Shown here in pieces: positions 45,358-56,120 of a stretch of 64,000 nucleotides of DNA. This DNA comes from Psococerastis gibbosa (taxonomy: Eukaryota > Arthropoda > Insecta > Psocodea > Psocidae). Position 1 is the first letter of the stretch. Each line of letters begins with the position of its first letter. The notes beneath the pieces are model-generated. The model was not told the DNA's origin, did not search any database, and was given only the letters and a program-made list of their open reading frames with translations. The DNA lies in the NCBI GenBank assembly GCA_963971405.1, contig OZ020488.1:2480001-2544000 (forward strand), given 5' to 3'. The position numbers and the translations under genes were made by a program.

Positions 45358-46418
45358 AGCGGTATGCAAGGGTAATCAAAGCACCCATTACAGCGTTTTA
45401 TTTTGTTTTTATTTTAGGCCGAAGAAAGCAAGTTTTCCACATGAGCCGGGAGCAGGATGTTGAAGAAATGCTCAAATACATGGAAGAAATGTCTGACATA
45501 GAGAATTTAGATTCTGAAAGCGATGAAGATGAAGGGGATGAAGTTATTCCAAGTAGGCTTGATATTTTGTGCGAAGATCCAGAGGTTTGCAATGATGAAT
45601 ATAAAGCAGATGATGTTGTTAAAAGCTCGTTTGTACCTGCTAACGTCAAACTGTTAAAGTGGAGAAAGAATAAGTTTTTGGGACCACCTGCCCATGTAGT
45701 GTGGGAAGATTCAAGTGAACATTGTCCGAACGAAGTGTCATCCCCCCTTCAATTATTTTCACAATACATTCCAAAAGAAATGTTTGCCACTATTGCAGAA
45801 AAAACCAACCAGTACGCTCTCCAAAACACCGTTGCAGGCTATAAAGATGCAACACCAGAGGAGATAGAAATACTTTTTGCCCTACACATTTTGTGTGGCA
45901 CCCTCAAATATCCAAGAGTAAGCATGTATTGGGATAGTGCTTTGAACATGAAAATATTTTCTGAAAATATGTCTCGCAACAGGTTCTACCAACTTCGCCA
46001 AAATTTACACTTAGTGGATATATTATCACGACCAGAAGGTTGCACAGATCGGCTATTCAAAGTTCGACCCATTTACGAAGCAGTTCGTAAAAGGTGCCTT
46101 GATTTGCAAATGGAGCGGAGTCTTTCTATTGATGAACAGATTTGTCCATTCAAAGGGCATTTAAACATAAAGCAGTATATAAAATCTAAGCCAACTCCAT
46201 GGGGCATAAAGCTGTACATCTTGAGCGGCGGTAGCGGACTCATATACGATTTCATTATTTACCAAGGGGCGACGACCCCTTTGAATAAAGGTTTAATGAA
46301 AGAGCTTGGTAGTGGAGGAGCAATAGTTGCTGAACTTAGCAAAAGAATAAAGGTGAATGGTCACTATTTATTCATGGACAACTTTTTCAATTCGTACAAC
46401 TTATTCAAGTTATTATTC

Positions 46419-46902
46419 AACAATAATAATATTGACATGAAAATAAGAAAACGAATGCTTAAAACACTGGTATGGAGTATACTGCTGTATGGCTGCGAAA
46501 CTTGGTGCATACATGAAAGTGACAAAAAGAAACTAGAGGCCTTTGAGATGTGGTGCTACAGGAGAATGCTGCAAATTTCATGGCGAGACCATATCGCGAA
46601 TGAGGAGGTGCTTCGTAGGCTAAACGAAAAAAGAACATTAACGATAGCTATATCTACGAGGAGGGCCAGATTTATGGGGCACCTTATCAGGCATGAAAGC
46701 CTTCTAAACACCATTGTTGAAGGCTCAGTCGAGGGCACAAACCACAGAGGCAGGCCGAGAAAGGAGCACATGGAGGACGTAATGGCGGACATGGAGTGTG
46801 GGACCTACTGGGAAATGAAAAGGATCGCGGAAGACAGGGAGGATTGGAGAAGAAGAGTCAAGTTGCTGCAAACCAATCGATAGATTGTAACCCCAGAAGA
46901 AA
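46419..46902 (+). mobile_element. 5'-truncated LINE inserted in the piggyBac gene
   Basis: The insert encodes the ORF2 tail of a non-LTR retrotransposon: LVWSILLYGCETWCIHESDK, then FEMWCYRRMLQISW and HRGRPRKEHMEDVMAD to a stop. The two flanks ATTCAAGTTATTATT and ATTCAAGTACTTATT differ at 2 of 15 positions, as expected for an aged target duplication. The piggyBac frame resumes cleanly after it. The exact left border is uncertain by about 15 bases. Confidence 0.75.
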
Positions 46903-47771
46903 TTCAAGTACTTATTGGAACGACAGATACTAGCGGCTGGCACTATACGGACGAACCGGTTCGGTGCATTTCCCCTATCTGGAAAAAAAGAAATGGCAAA
47001 AAAACCTCGAGGGTGGAGTGAGGAGGTGATAAGTCGTGACGCGACGGTAAGTCTGGTTGCCTGGAACGACAATAAACCGGTATACATGGGGTCGAACTTT
47101 ATCGGAATCGGAGAAAATATGGTTGTAAAAAAAGGTGGGACAAGAAACAAAAAGAATATGTTAATATACCATGCCCAGAGGTCATTGACAGGTACAATAA
47201 GGGCATGGGAGGAGTAGACCTACATGATATGATGATAAGCTTCTATCGTATTTTTATAAGGAGCAAAAAGTGGACTTTAAGCATGATTTTTCATGCTGTG
47301 GACATAGCATTGGTCAACTCTTGGATAGAATACAAGGGGGAGTATGAGGCTGTAAATGGCAATAAGAAAAACATGCTTGACTTTTTACACTTTCGGATCC
47401 AAATAGCAGAAGGGCTTATATATTTCCAGAAGACAGTTGGAAGCGGAAGGAAGAGGGGACGTCCATCTACTAATAGTCCTATTCCTAGCCCACCCTCAAA
47501 GAGATGTAAATTGGAGTCGAGGCCCTCAAAACAGCTACAATTTGACTGCGTGGATCATTTACCAGTCTTTGACGACAAGCCCAAAGGTAATGGATCAAGG
47601 TGTAAAAACGGTTTATGTGGAAAAAAAACGAACATATACTGCAAAAAGTGCAGAGTGCACTTATGTATCATCAAGGACAGGAATTGTTTCCTTAATTTTC
47701 ATTCCAAATAAACTCTTTCAGAAATTATAGTTTTTTTTAACAATACCTTTCTTGTTCCATTAAGTACTAAT

Positions 47772-47787
47772 GTTCGTCAGGACGAAC
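47772..47787. repeat. piggyBac subterminal palindrome 3
   Basis: GTTCGTCAGGACGAAC, about 130 bases from the right end and after the transposase stop codon. Confidence 0.75.
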
Positions 47788-47923
47788 ATTCTGTAATGAA
47801 TAAATGAATGAATGAATTCGCCAAATTAACTTTTTTTATCACTCAAGCATGTCATAGTGACCCAAGTTTCCAAGGAAATAATTTTGGCATGCGTCAAACA
47901 TAATTCGGTAGTGAAAGGGTTAA

Positions 47924-48110
47924 AGAAGTTATTATTCTACTGACTTTTCTAAGTTTTAAGTGTGACAGAATTTATCATACAACTATCTCATCATTAAATA
48001 GCCTGTTTTAGTATGATGAATAAACTTTTCAACGTATAAAGTGGGAAGTTTTTCATCAAATTTATTCTCATGCATGGTGAAAATCAAATCAGATTAACAC
48101 CGGGTAAATA
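47924..48110. other. Spacer between piggyBac and pogo elements
   Basis: Short AT-rich spacer without features. Confidence 0.6.
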
Positions 48111-48121
48111 GGGGAGACCTA

Positions 48122-48530
48122 GGATAGTTGATCACCCTGGGATACTTGATCCCCGCTTATATTTCCCGCCCTTTTTATATTTCCTTTGAACAAGTGGCAG
48201 CAATATGTTTTCCTTTGACAATAGTGTCACCAGTATTGAAGTGATGTCCATAAACAAACAAATCAGGACGATATATTATTTTTAATTTTTTTAGCGAAAT
48301 CTACACATTATTAGGTAAGTAAGCATTTTCATTTATTTTTACTGTCGTTAGGGCTAGCTAAATGTTTGTTCGAGTTATCTGTTTGTTATAGTTTTGAGCA
48401 CTGAACTAGAACGGAACGGCTCGGTCATCAACATTGTTCACTGATGTAGCGTTTGTTTTCTTAATTATTGTCCATCGGGGATAGTTGATCCCCCGCGAAG
48501 GGGTATACTTGATCCCGGGATCATGTATCC
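48122..48530. repeat. pogo A left iterons (5 copies)
   Basis: Copies at 48122-48134, 48139-48154, 48478-48493, 48501-48516 and, inverted, 48517-48530. Consensus GGATACTTGATCCC with A/G changes at the sixth base. Confidence 0.8.
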
Positions 48531-48569
48531 TTAGACAAAATCTGTAAGACTGTTATGTTTGTTTTAGTG

Positions 48570-50585
48570 ATGCCGAGGGTTTATAAGCCTAAAGAGGGGT
48601 CGCAGAAGAGGACTCCATATGACCCAAAAAAAGTTATGCAAGCGGTGGAAGAGGCCATAGAAAGCGGCAATATGAAGGGAACCGCCCGAAAATTTGGGAT
48701 AAACGTAATGACGTTAAAGAGAATGGTGAGAAGGGGAGAATCAAAAGTTCCAGGCTATCAAAATCGCTTGATTTTTAAAAGTGCCGAAGAAAATGAGTTA
48801 GCTGACTTTTTAGTGAATATGTCCCACAGGTATTATGGACTTAACATTATGAGTCTTAGGACTTTAGCCTATCAGTTTGCAAAGTCAAATGGCATAATAT
48901 ATCCCAAGACATGGGATAAAGATGAAATGGCAAGTGAGGCTTGGTACTATGGGTTTATGCGCCGCAATGAACGCCTTGCTTTGAGAACTCCCCAGGCTAC
49001 TAGTCTGAGTCGAGCAACAGCTTTTAACCGCCATGTCGTTGGTGAATTTTTTTCAAAACTGACGGCATTGTATGACAGGGAAAAGATACCCCCCCAAAAT
49101 GTGTGGAATTGCGATGAGACAGGAGTTACAACTGTCCACAAGCCGGGTAAAATTATTTCTGTCAAAGGAATTAAGCAGGTGGGAATGGTGACTTCGGCTG
49201 AGCGCGGCAGCCTAGTATCTATATGCACAGCAATTAGCGCGACAGGGCAGCATATTCCACCATTCTTTATATTTCCCAGGGTGAAATGGCAAAGCAAGAT
49301 GCTGGATGAGTCTCCTGCCGGTAGTGGAGGAAGTACCGACAAAAATGCGTCAGGGTGGATGACCGCAGAGTTATTCGTAAAGTTTTTGGAACATTTTACT
49401 CGATTTGCCAAGCCAACTTTACAAGCAAAGGTCATATTGATTATGGACAATCACGAGACGCACATAAGTGTTGACGCCCTGAATTTTGCTAAATCAACGG
49501 GAATAATTATGTTAACAATACCTCCTCATACCTCCCACAAGTTGCAGCCTCTGGACCGTGGTGTGTACGGTCCTTTGAAGAGGTATTACAACACTGCGGC
49601 TAGTGAGTGGATGGTAACGCATCCTGGAAGGACATTGACCATTTACGACATTGCTGGCCTAATGAAGCATGCTTATCCGAGAGCAATGACTCCATCCAAT
49701 ATTTTAGCTGGGTTTCGCTGTACTGGAATTTGGCCACTCGACAGCAACGCTTTTGCTGACGTTGAGTTCCTGACTAGTGCAGTGACAGATCGACCTTTAT
49801 TGGAGGAGGCTCCTGAGCTTCCGTCTGCGTCTGCAATTCCTTCCACCTCGAACGAATGTTATTCTCCAATTGTTCACAAAACCCCGGAGAAACAGCAACA
49901 ACAGAACGAGGTTGAAGCATCTGGGCATGTGACGCCAGATGACATCATGCCTCTTCCAAAAGCCTTGCCCAGAAAAGCGTCCACGCAGGGTAGAAAGCGT
50001 GGACGCTGTCGTATTCTAACGGACACGCCGGAGAAAAAGGCAATAGAGGAAGAGGCATTGATGAAAGCGGAAAAGAAAAAAGCTGCGGAAGAGAAGAAGC
50101 TGGCCGCGAAAGAAAAGAAACTGGCTGCAAAAAATAAGGTAGCCTCCACCAAAGAAAAGAAGAAGAGGAAGGAAGATTCGGACTCAGAAAGTTCAGAGGA
50201 AGACATGAGTGTCCATGACAGTAGCGGTGGCTCAGATTTCGTAGAACGTTCCAGTGATGAAGATGAATTAGACCCGGAAGTTGACGTGGCAATGGATCTC
50301 CTGGAAGTGGGCAACTTTATAATTGTAAAGCTTACCTCATCCAATTTATTTGAGTTTTACGTGGCTAAAATAATTGACATTGGAGATGATGGTTTGCTTA
50401 AGGTCATTTTCGCCAAACGCCAAGGGAGGACCCAGCAGTTTTTTTTTTCAATTTCACCCGAGGAGGGCTACGTGGCGAGATGTGATATTGTGGCCAAGTT
50501 GCCAGTCCCATGCCAGTCACGTGGCACCGCCCGTACCCAAAAATTGTTGAACTTTTCAGTCAATATAAAACGTTTTTTCAATTAA
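48570..50585 (+). CDS. pogo-type transposase A, intact
   Basis: I prefer the Met at 48570 (MPRVYKPKEGSQKR) over the one at 48555 because element B starts the same way (gtgATGCCG). This gives 671 residues. N-terminal Psq-type helix-turn-helix (KKVMQAVEEAIESGNMKGTA, TARKFGINVMTLKRMV), then a CENP-B-like middle region. The DDE core has VWNCDETG (Asp about 182), LIMDNHETH (about 293) and QPLDRGVYGPLKRY (about 329). A lysine-rich stretch with repeated EKKLAAK and a Ser/acidic tract follow. The C-terminus (VGNFIIVKLTSSNLFEFYVA and onward) looks like a small beta-barrel. It would bind the repeated GGATACTTGATCC sites by inference. Confidence 0.88.
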   Translation: MPRVYKPKEGSQKRTPYDPKKVMQAVEEAIESGNMKGTARKFGINVMTLKRMVRRGESKVPGYQNRLIFKSAEENELADFLVNMSHRYYGLNIMSLRTLAYQFAKSNGIIYPKTWDKDEMASEAWYYGFMRRNERLALRTPQATSLSRATAFNRHVVGEFFSKLTALYDREKIPPQNVWNCDETGVTTVHKPGKIISVKGIKQVGMVTSAERGSLVSICTAISATGQHIPPFFIFPRVKWQSKMLDESPAGSGGSTDKNASGWMTAELFVKFLEHFTRFAKPTLQAKVILIMDNHETHISVDALNFAKSTGIIMLTIPPHTSHKLQPLDRGVYGPLKRYYNTAASEWMVTHPGRTLTIYDIAGLMKHAYPRAMTPSNILAGFRCTGIWPLDSNAFADVEFLTSAVTDRPLLEEAPELPSASAIPSTSNECYSPIVHKTPEKQQQQNEVEASGHVTPDDIMPLPKALPRKASTQGRKRGRCRILTDTPEKKAIEEEALMKAEKKKAAEEKKLAAKEKKLAAKNKVASTKEKKKRKEDSDSESSEEDMSVHDSSGGSDFVERSSDEDELDPEVDVAMDLLEVGNFIIVKLTSSNLFEFYVAKIIDIGDDGLLKVIFAKRQGRTQQFFFSISPEEGYVARCDIVAKLPVPCQSRGTARTQKLLNFSVNIKRFFN

Positions 50586-50643
50586 GTTAGCATAACTGTT
50601 CATTTCTGTAAAAATTCACCCATTTTGCGCATTTATGGTAAGA

Positions 50644-50876
50644 GGATCAAGTATCCTATGCGATGTGATCAAGTATCCTCGGGACATATGGGATACTTGA
50701 TCCCTGTAAGACTTTCTAAAAAAAAAAAAATCTCAATAACTATATTGAATTTGTTCAAATAAACTAATCTGGACGGTAGCTGAAAGAGCTGGCTAAGCAA
50801 TTGTATGAATTCCACCTTTAAATACTGATAATATACTGTGATTTTGGAAAAAATCCGAAAGTGGGATCAAGTATCC
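50644..50876. repeat. pogo A right iterons (4 copies)
   Basis: Copies at 50644-50656, 50666-50678 and 50863-50876 (GGATCAAGTATCC orientation) and at 50691-50704 in the opposite orientation. Confidence 0.8.
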
Positions 50877-50889
50877 TAGGTCTCCCCTA

Positions 50890-52762
50890 CTCATTTTAGG
50901 AAATGGGACCGGGCTGTTGCCAGGGGATCTTGTTTAACATATATGCAACATTGTATTCGGTGTTTTTAAAGCTAAATAATAAAGTAGTGTTTGAAGGCAG
51001 TGTGACTTATTAGTTATTGAATGTGCAATAACTACCTACAGAACTTAACCAAATCCTATTCTTGACATTCGGGCATTCTTATTCCTATTCTTGAAAAATC
51101 CTTGATTATAACTTCTCCTTCCGTGACAACTCAACTCCTTTTCACTAGAATCAAGGGACATAGAAATAGGGTAATCTAGTTTCCTTCTCCTGACATATAA
51201 ATAGAATACTTACAAATTGTATAATTCCAAGTAGGTCCATTTCAATTCAACACGTGTTGCTACCGTCTTCGACAATGCCTTGAAATGTGGCGTCCCGAAT
51301 GCTACCCGCGCGTATATTCCGAGAAGAAATACATCTTATACATCTCCATCTTTTACGTAGTGTCATGGTTATAAAGTTATAAACTACTGTACTAAATAGG
51401 AACTTATCCATATCTCAACTTTTTCATTTGAATAATTGTGACAAATTTTTACCGGTACGGATCACCTAACCTCTTTCAGTCCTTAAATAAATAAATAACA
51501 CACCAGGGGGATGTCACCATAGACAAAAAACTAATACTAATAATGGAATAATGGATGTCACTCCATGTCATTGAACTATATATATATACACTGGAAATAC
51601 ACCAGGAGCGCTAGGGCTGTCGGCAACGGACAAAACCTGATATCTTGGATATTATGGCAGAAGCGTTCCATGCCATATACACTTACGTGTAAATTTGATG
51701 TATTTCAATAATTTTTTTTTAATACGAATAATTGACATTTTCTGCTTTTGTAATATTTATTTATTTATTATAGAACAATATTCTATGGTCACACACCGGC
51801 ATTTATGAAGATTTATAAATATTTAGCTAGGAATATGTTACTAAGAAAAATTGTGTCAAGCAGCAATTTAACAAAATATAGCCAAACTATTTAGTCCAAT
51901 CTAACCATGTTCGTCTATTTAATTGCATTGGGACGAAATTTGAAGTGTTCAACTTCCTAAATGTAAGCTCCTACCTATACCAGGAGTAGATCCAGCCCAT
52001 TGGGGGGGGGGGGGTAATTTGGCTCAAAATATAATAAACATATGCAGTATCCATTACATTATAACGTAATAAGTTAGGCAACTTACAACAGGCTAGCTTA
52101 TAAGAATTTGGGGGCAGCTCCCCCCTTCATCTGTCCTTGACTACACTTCAACTAGAATAAGCAGAATATAAAAAGAATAAGTAGTCACTCTGGCTAGACC
52201 CCATGGACGGATACAGGGGCGGATATCCCCCCCCCCCCAAAAAAAAAATCAGTAGATCTATTTTATAAGTTAATTATTTTTATAACGCTCTGATTTAATC
52301 GATAGGCCCTACTACATAGGTTTTTCCTATTTTGACCCACAGCTACCCCCCCCCCCCCATGATGAGCTGGATCCGTCCCTGATCCACCAACACCGGCATT
52401 CGAATTTTTAAATATCATAGCCCACTTAATATGCTTACACGATGTGAATATTCTGTGTGCTATCATCGATGAAAAAATATTGCAGTATAGTAGAGACATT
52501 TTGCAGTACGTGTGATTTGCAAGAATGCCACGAAATTCGCCCAAATGGGAAATAAAAACACTTTTTTCCTCTGTAAATTTGCCTTATAGTGTTTCGCTAT
52601 TTTTATTCACTATAAAAACTTAAGTACTGCAGGACTAGGCCTACTTAGGCTGCTGGAATTATCAGCTTCCTAAAATAATTTTAAACTTGACTAACTAAAA
52701 AATGCCTTGAGGTTGAAACAATAATAATAATAATAATTAGTATTAAAATTATACAGGACAAT
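50890..52762. other. Intergenic, repeat-derived, with poly-G/C tracts
   Basis: No gene was recognised. Poly-G and poly-C runs near 52003, 52230 and 52347, with GTAGATCCAGCCC at about 51986 and GGATCCGTCCCTG at about 52369, look like remains of one or two GC-ended MITEs. I found no clean target duplication. Confidence 0.4.
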
Positions 52763-53087
52763 CAAGGCCGTAGCCAGGATTTTTTTTTTGGGGGGGGGGG
52801 TAAAAATTTCATTAGGTATTACATAGTGGTTTTTATGTTTCCTCTCAAAATCCGATTCTATCTAGTGTCAAGCCATTTCATTTCGGGGCAGGGACGGTTT
52901 CAGAAAAAGTTTTCGGGAGGGGGGGGCAGTGGCCCAAAAAATATCGCGTTTCCCTTACTTGAGTAATAATTTCTCTTAATTTCCTTCAAAAGTCCATTCT
53001 AACTAGAATAATGCTATTTCTCTCGGGGGGGGGGGGGGGGCGACCGCCCCTCCGCCCCCCAAGGATCCTCCCTTGGTTACGGCCTTG
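52763..53087. mobile_element. hAT-like MITE
   Basis: Ends CAAGGCCGTAGCCAGG and CCTTGGTTACGGCCTTG. Flanks AGGACAAT and AGGATAAT differ at one of eight bases. Poly-G tracts are inside. Same family as 31136-31781 by its ends. Confidence 0.75.
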
Positions 53088-53867
53088 AGGATAATTGAAA
53101 GTGTGCAATTTGTTAACATAATGATTAAGAAAACTGAAATAAACCCATAAATGTTGCCTCAGCTATGAGCTAATGACCAAACCATGGGAACACTTACTTG
53201 TGAAAAGTAATATTTTCCCCCGTTTCTCGACATATCATGAACCTATTAGTGGATTTATAAGCAGAGCAAGATATGACCATTATGTCAAACCAAAGAAAAT
53301 CTCAATAAAAGGGTAAATAGATTAAATAACAGGCAATGAAATACGTCTAAATTGTATTGAAGGCAATGGAGTCAACCATTTCTTGCCATAATAACCCTTT
53401 TTGTCAGTGAGGACATTTGTTCAGCGTGGGCTAGGTGCCGTGGTAGTAATCCATGTATATCAATGCTCCATGTTAAAAACTTGATTTATCCAATACGGCC
53501 AACCCATAGACATAGTAAAACTTTTATTAGCTCCATGGGCCACCTCAGTTCCGCTACCAGAAACTGCAGAATGCGCTGTCTGTTTCCTGCCAGTATTCAA
53601 ATTATCCTACTTTTCTTAAATAAATTTTTAAGTGAAAATATTTCCAAATATTAGCTAATTTAAATGCAACCTCAATGAAATTCAGCTATACCATCACCTT
53701 AACTTATAATTGCAGCAGTGATATTCCATATTGAACTCTGACAATGCAAAAATTCAATCTTTTCATACACTAATGCATGTTAAGTCTAACACTAGTGAAT
53801 AAAATCTATGTAAAGTAATTTGGTAGACCACGAAAATATTCTATATATTCTATATTCTATATTCTAT
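53088..53867. other. Intergenic DNA
   Basis: No gene was recognised. CCATAGACATAGTAAAACT near 53505 recurs near 55017. A TATTCTA simple repeat lies at 53838-53867. Confidence 0.4.
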
Positions 53868-54251
53868 GGTGCCCATTCCATTGACCGGCTAGGGCTATTT
53901 CCAAAAACGGTGACGTGGTAGCAGACATTCAAGACTTAGGTGGCGCCTCCACCGACCTCGCATTGCAGAATTGACGGGAATATTTATTTTCCTCCATGCC
54001 ATAGTTAAAATTGATCAATGATCATACAGTAAAATCACAAACAAACAAACTAAAATTAAAAAATGGCTTCATGGGATATGTTAATTACAAACATTTTAAT
54101 AGATTTCTATAAAAAGAAAAACAAACATTTCTGTCAATGTCATTTGCAATCTGTAATGCGAGGTCGTTGGAAACGATACCTAAGTCTTGAATGTCTGCTA
54201 CCACGTCACTGTTGTTGGAAATAGCCCTAGCCGGTCAATGGAATGGGCGCC
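53868..54251. mobile_element. Foldback MITE with ~75-bp arms
   Basis: Left arm begins GGTGCCCATTCCATTGACCG; the right arm read inward begins GGCGCCCATTCCATTGACCG. The similarity runs through GACGTGGTAGCAGACATTCA and beyond. No certain target duplication: ATATTCTAT occurs on both sides but is offset by several bases on the right, and the left flank is itself repetitive. Confidence 0.7.
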
Positions 54252-54678
54252 TTAATAATATTCTATCCTTATTCTGTGACTAACACTAAAAGTAACACCC
54301 GGCCCGGTTCAGAGCATAAAGGGTACAGTATTTCCGCCCGCAGCGCTATCTGCAGAATCAGTCGGCAAGTTTTATCTGACTACAAAAGCCAAGAGCTCAG
54401 TTTTTAATAATGAGGTTCTGTAGGGACAGTTTTGGTCACTAGGTTCGCTGATGACAAACCGATATCCATATTATTCAAAATGGCCGCCGTTTGCATGTGA
54501 AAGCTAAGCTCTTAGCATCTAATTAATTCTTTTAATATTTTTTATAATATTTTTACTATGTCTGGACCATATTTCGCTGCATATAATTTAATATATATAT
54601 TCTCCATGATGTATAGAAAAATATCACTTTAAAATAATACGTAATTAAAAATCATTTTAAAATAGTATTGAGGCTTAT

Positions 54679-54752
54679 GGAAAAATCAACGCTTTGATAT
54701 CATTGCAGCTGGTGCTGCCATCTACAAAATGATGTCACAAATGAACCCCATT
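54679..54752 (+). repeat. Direct repeat, copy 1
   Basis: ATCAACGCTTTGATATCATT and the following CTGGTGCTGCCATCTACAAA recur at 55548-55621 with few changes. The 61-bp-arm hairpin lies between the copies. Confidence 0.75.
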
Positions 54753-54815
54753 ACTTCTAATTAAATTATTTATCTACGCAAATTTAATTTTGTATAGATT
54801 TAAATATATGTAATA

Positions 54816-54957
54816 GGGGGGTATTCCACATACGTACAACGTCAATGAAAATTATGAAATTGATGGTGGCAGCAGAATTTTTAGTATGTAAAAATGTCTG
54901 CTGCCACCATCAATTTCATAATTTTCATTGACGTTGTACGTATGTGGAATACCCCCC
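54816..54957. mobile_element. Perfect hairpin with 61-bp arms
   Basis: The left arm 54816-54876 begins GGGGGGTATTCCACATACGT and the right arm 54897-54957 is its exact reverse complement over all 61 bases. The 20-base loop contains TTTTTAGTATGTAAAAA, which can extend the fold. Flanks are TAATA on the left and TTATAAA on the right, so the target duplication is unclear. It is most likely a very young or recently homogenised MITE. Confidence 0.8.
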
Positions 54958-55547
54958 TTATAAACAGTGACCAATTCGATTTTCAAATTCAAGTTTTTAT
55001 GTTATCTCTGAGGACCATAGACATAGTAAAACTATAGACTTATCGTAAACATTCGGGTTGAAGCCGCTTGACTTCGGCTATTTCCGTAGTATAGGACCAG
55101 ATTGAGCCTTTTGCCATTTGATACCATGTTAACATTTTATTTTTTATTTGATTATTTAAAGATTATTTAGAACGGAAAATCATGCCAGCTAACCAGCAAT
55201 ATTTTTATGTAGAACATGGAGTACTTTTAATTTACATTTTAAACAATATTTTAAGCAAAGTTTTCCCTACATTTAGATAAAAATAAAATTTTTTAATGCA
55301 GATCTTTCAGTACTTTTAATTTAAATTTTAAACAATATATATAATGAATGTAAATAATAAACATAATTCTATATGAAACAACAAAGAAAACTATAAAGAA
55401 AACATATAATGAAACTGTTAAATTTGAATTTCCCGCCAAAATGCACCTATGAGGGGGCGTGGTCGTGGCTTCAATCCTCCAGCACAGCCGAAATACATGG
55501 TGGCTCCATAGTTTTATTAGCTCCATGGTATATATATAGTTCAGTGG

Positions 55548-55621
55548 GAAAAATCAACGCTTTGATATCATTGCAACTGGTGCTGCCATCTACAAAATGA
55601 CGCCACAAATGAACCCCATTC
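55548..55621 (+). repeat. Direct repeat, copy 2
   Basis: Second copy of 54679-54752. Nearby TTTTATTAGCTCCATGG at 55512 also recurs near 53522. Confidence 0.75.
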
Positions 55622-55853
55622 TGATACACTTAGCATAAGAGAGAGAAACTGGTTTGATGTTGTAGCTCTTGATGTGTGGCTTATTACCACTGGGTAATTT
55701 GGAAATTAGCAGTTACAAATACAGTGGCACATAGTAGGCCTACACTGTCAACACTGATACACTTCCTTCAAAATCGATGTACTTAACGGACCTACAATAG
55801 AATACCTACCGCTCTATTCAACTAACGTACAGACTGATTCTAGTAACAGTGGA

Positions 55854-56120
55854 CAGGGCCGTAAAGTTGGGGGGGGGGGGGGGGTTGCCCTCCCCCAGCC
55901 TCGAGCATTGTAAGACGTGGTTCATACTTCATGGTCCCCTTTGCAGCAATATGAATATGAGCTTTCCTTTTTTAGCTTTGTAAAATCTACAGTTATACTT
56001 TACAACTATTTTAATGCGTAAAACCCTGCTATTTTGCTCTTATATTTTCAATTTTTCCTTAAATACTGCCCGATGACGTCAGTTTTGCCCCCGCCATCAT
56101 TCTAAAACTTTACGCCTCTG
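55854..56120. mobile_element. hAT-like MITE
   Basis: Ends CAGGGCCGTAAAGT and ACTTTACGCCTCTG match with two differences. Flanks ACAGTGGA and AGAGTGGA differ at one base of eight. A poly-G tract is just inside the left end, as in the other members. Confidence 0.7.

Larger units (their letters stand above)
45157..47711 (+). pseudogene. piggyBac transposase, interrupted and frameshifted
   Basis: A short exon 45157-45184 (MASTSSNSG) can splice to 45418, entering the main frame at GRRKQVFHMSREQ. The N-terminus is acidic. The core has SIDEQICPFKGH (first Asp) and GHYLFMDNFFNSYNLF (second). A LINE fragment interrupts at about 46419-46902. The gene resumes at 46915 with RQILAAGTIRTNRFG, shifts frame in an A run near 47130, then has GGVDLHDMMISFYR (third Asp) and a C-terminal Cys-rich domain (CKNGLCGKKTNIYCKKC). 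At least two lesions make it inactive. Family length would be near 590-600 residues. Confidence 0.85.
44973..47919 (+). mobile_element. piggyBac element split by a LINE
   Basis: 13-bp inverted ends CCCTTTCACTACC and GGTAGTGAAAGGG, each flanked by TTAA (44969-44972 and 47920-47923). Subterminal palindromes of the form GTTCGTC..GACGAAC occur on both sides. The transposase gene inside is interrupted and frameshifted, so the element is non-autonomous as it stands, but the ends look usable. Confidence 0.92.
48111..50887 (+). mobile_element. Complete pogo-type element A
   Basis: Ends are inverted over 23 bp with one mismatch: GGGGAGACCTAGGATA then GTTGATC, against GGGGAGACCTAGGATACTTG read from the right. 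TA flanks both sides (48109-48110 and 50888-50889). The word GGATACTTGATCC and close variants occurs 9 times in the two subterminal regions, in both orientations, and not elsewhere in the element. One intact transposase gene lies inside. All features of an autonomous element are present. Confidence 0.92.

Noticed and set aside
45279-46883. A 534-residue single ORF
   Set aside because: It is a piggyBac N-terminus fused by insertion to a LINE tail, and its first ~46 codons are intron; not one gene.
49874-50344. Ser-rich minus-strand ORFs opposite the pogo A transposase
   Set aside because: Shadows of the lysine- and acid-rich coding strand.
51978-52380. MITE with ends CAGGAGTAGATCCAGC / GCTGGATCCGTCCCTG
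   Set aside because: Ends match at only 12 of 16 bases and no target duplication is seen; kept only as a remark.
54816-54957. microRNA precursor
   Set aside because: Perfect 61-bp stem and G/C-tract ends are atypical for a miRNA; a MITE explains it better.
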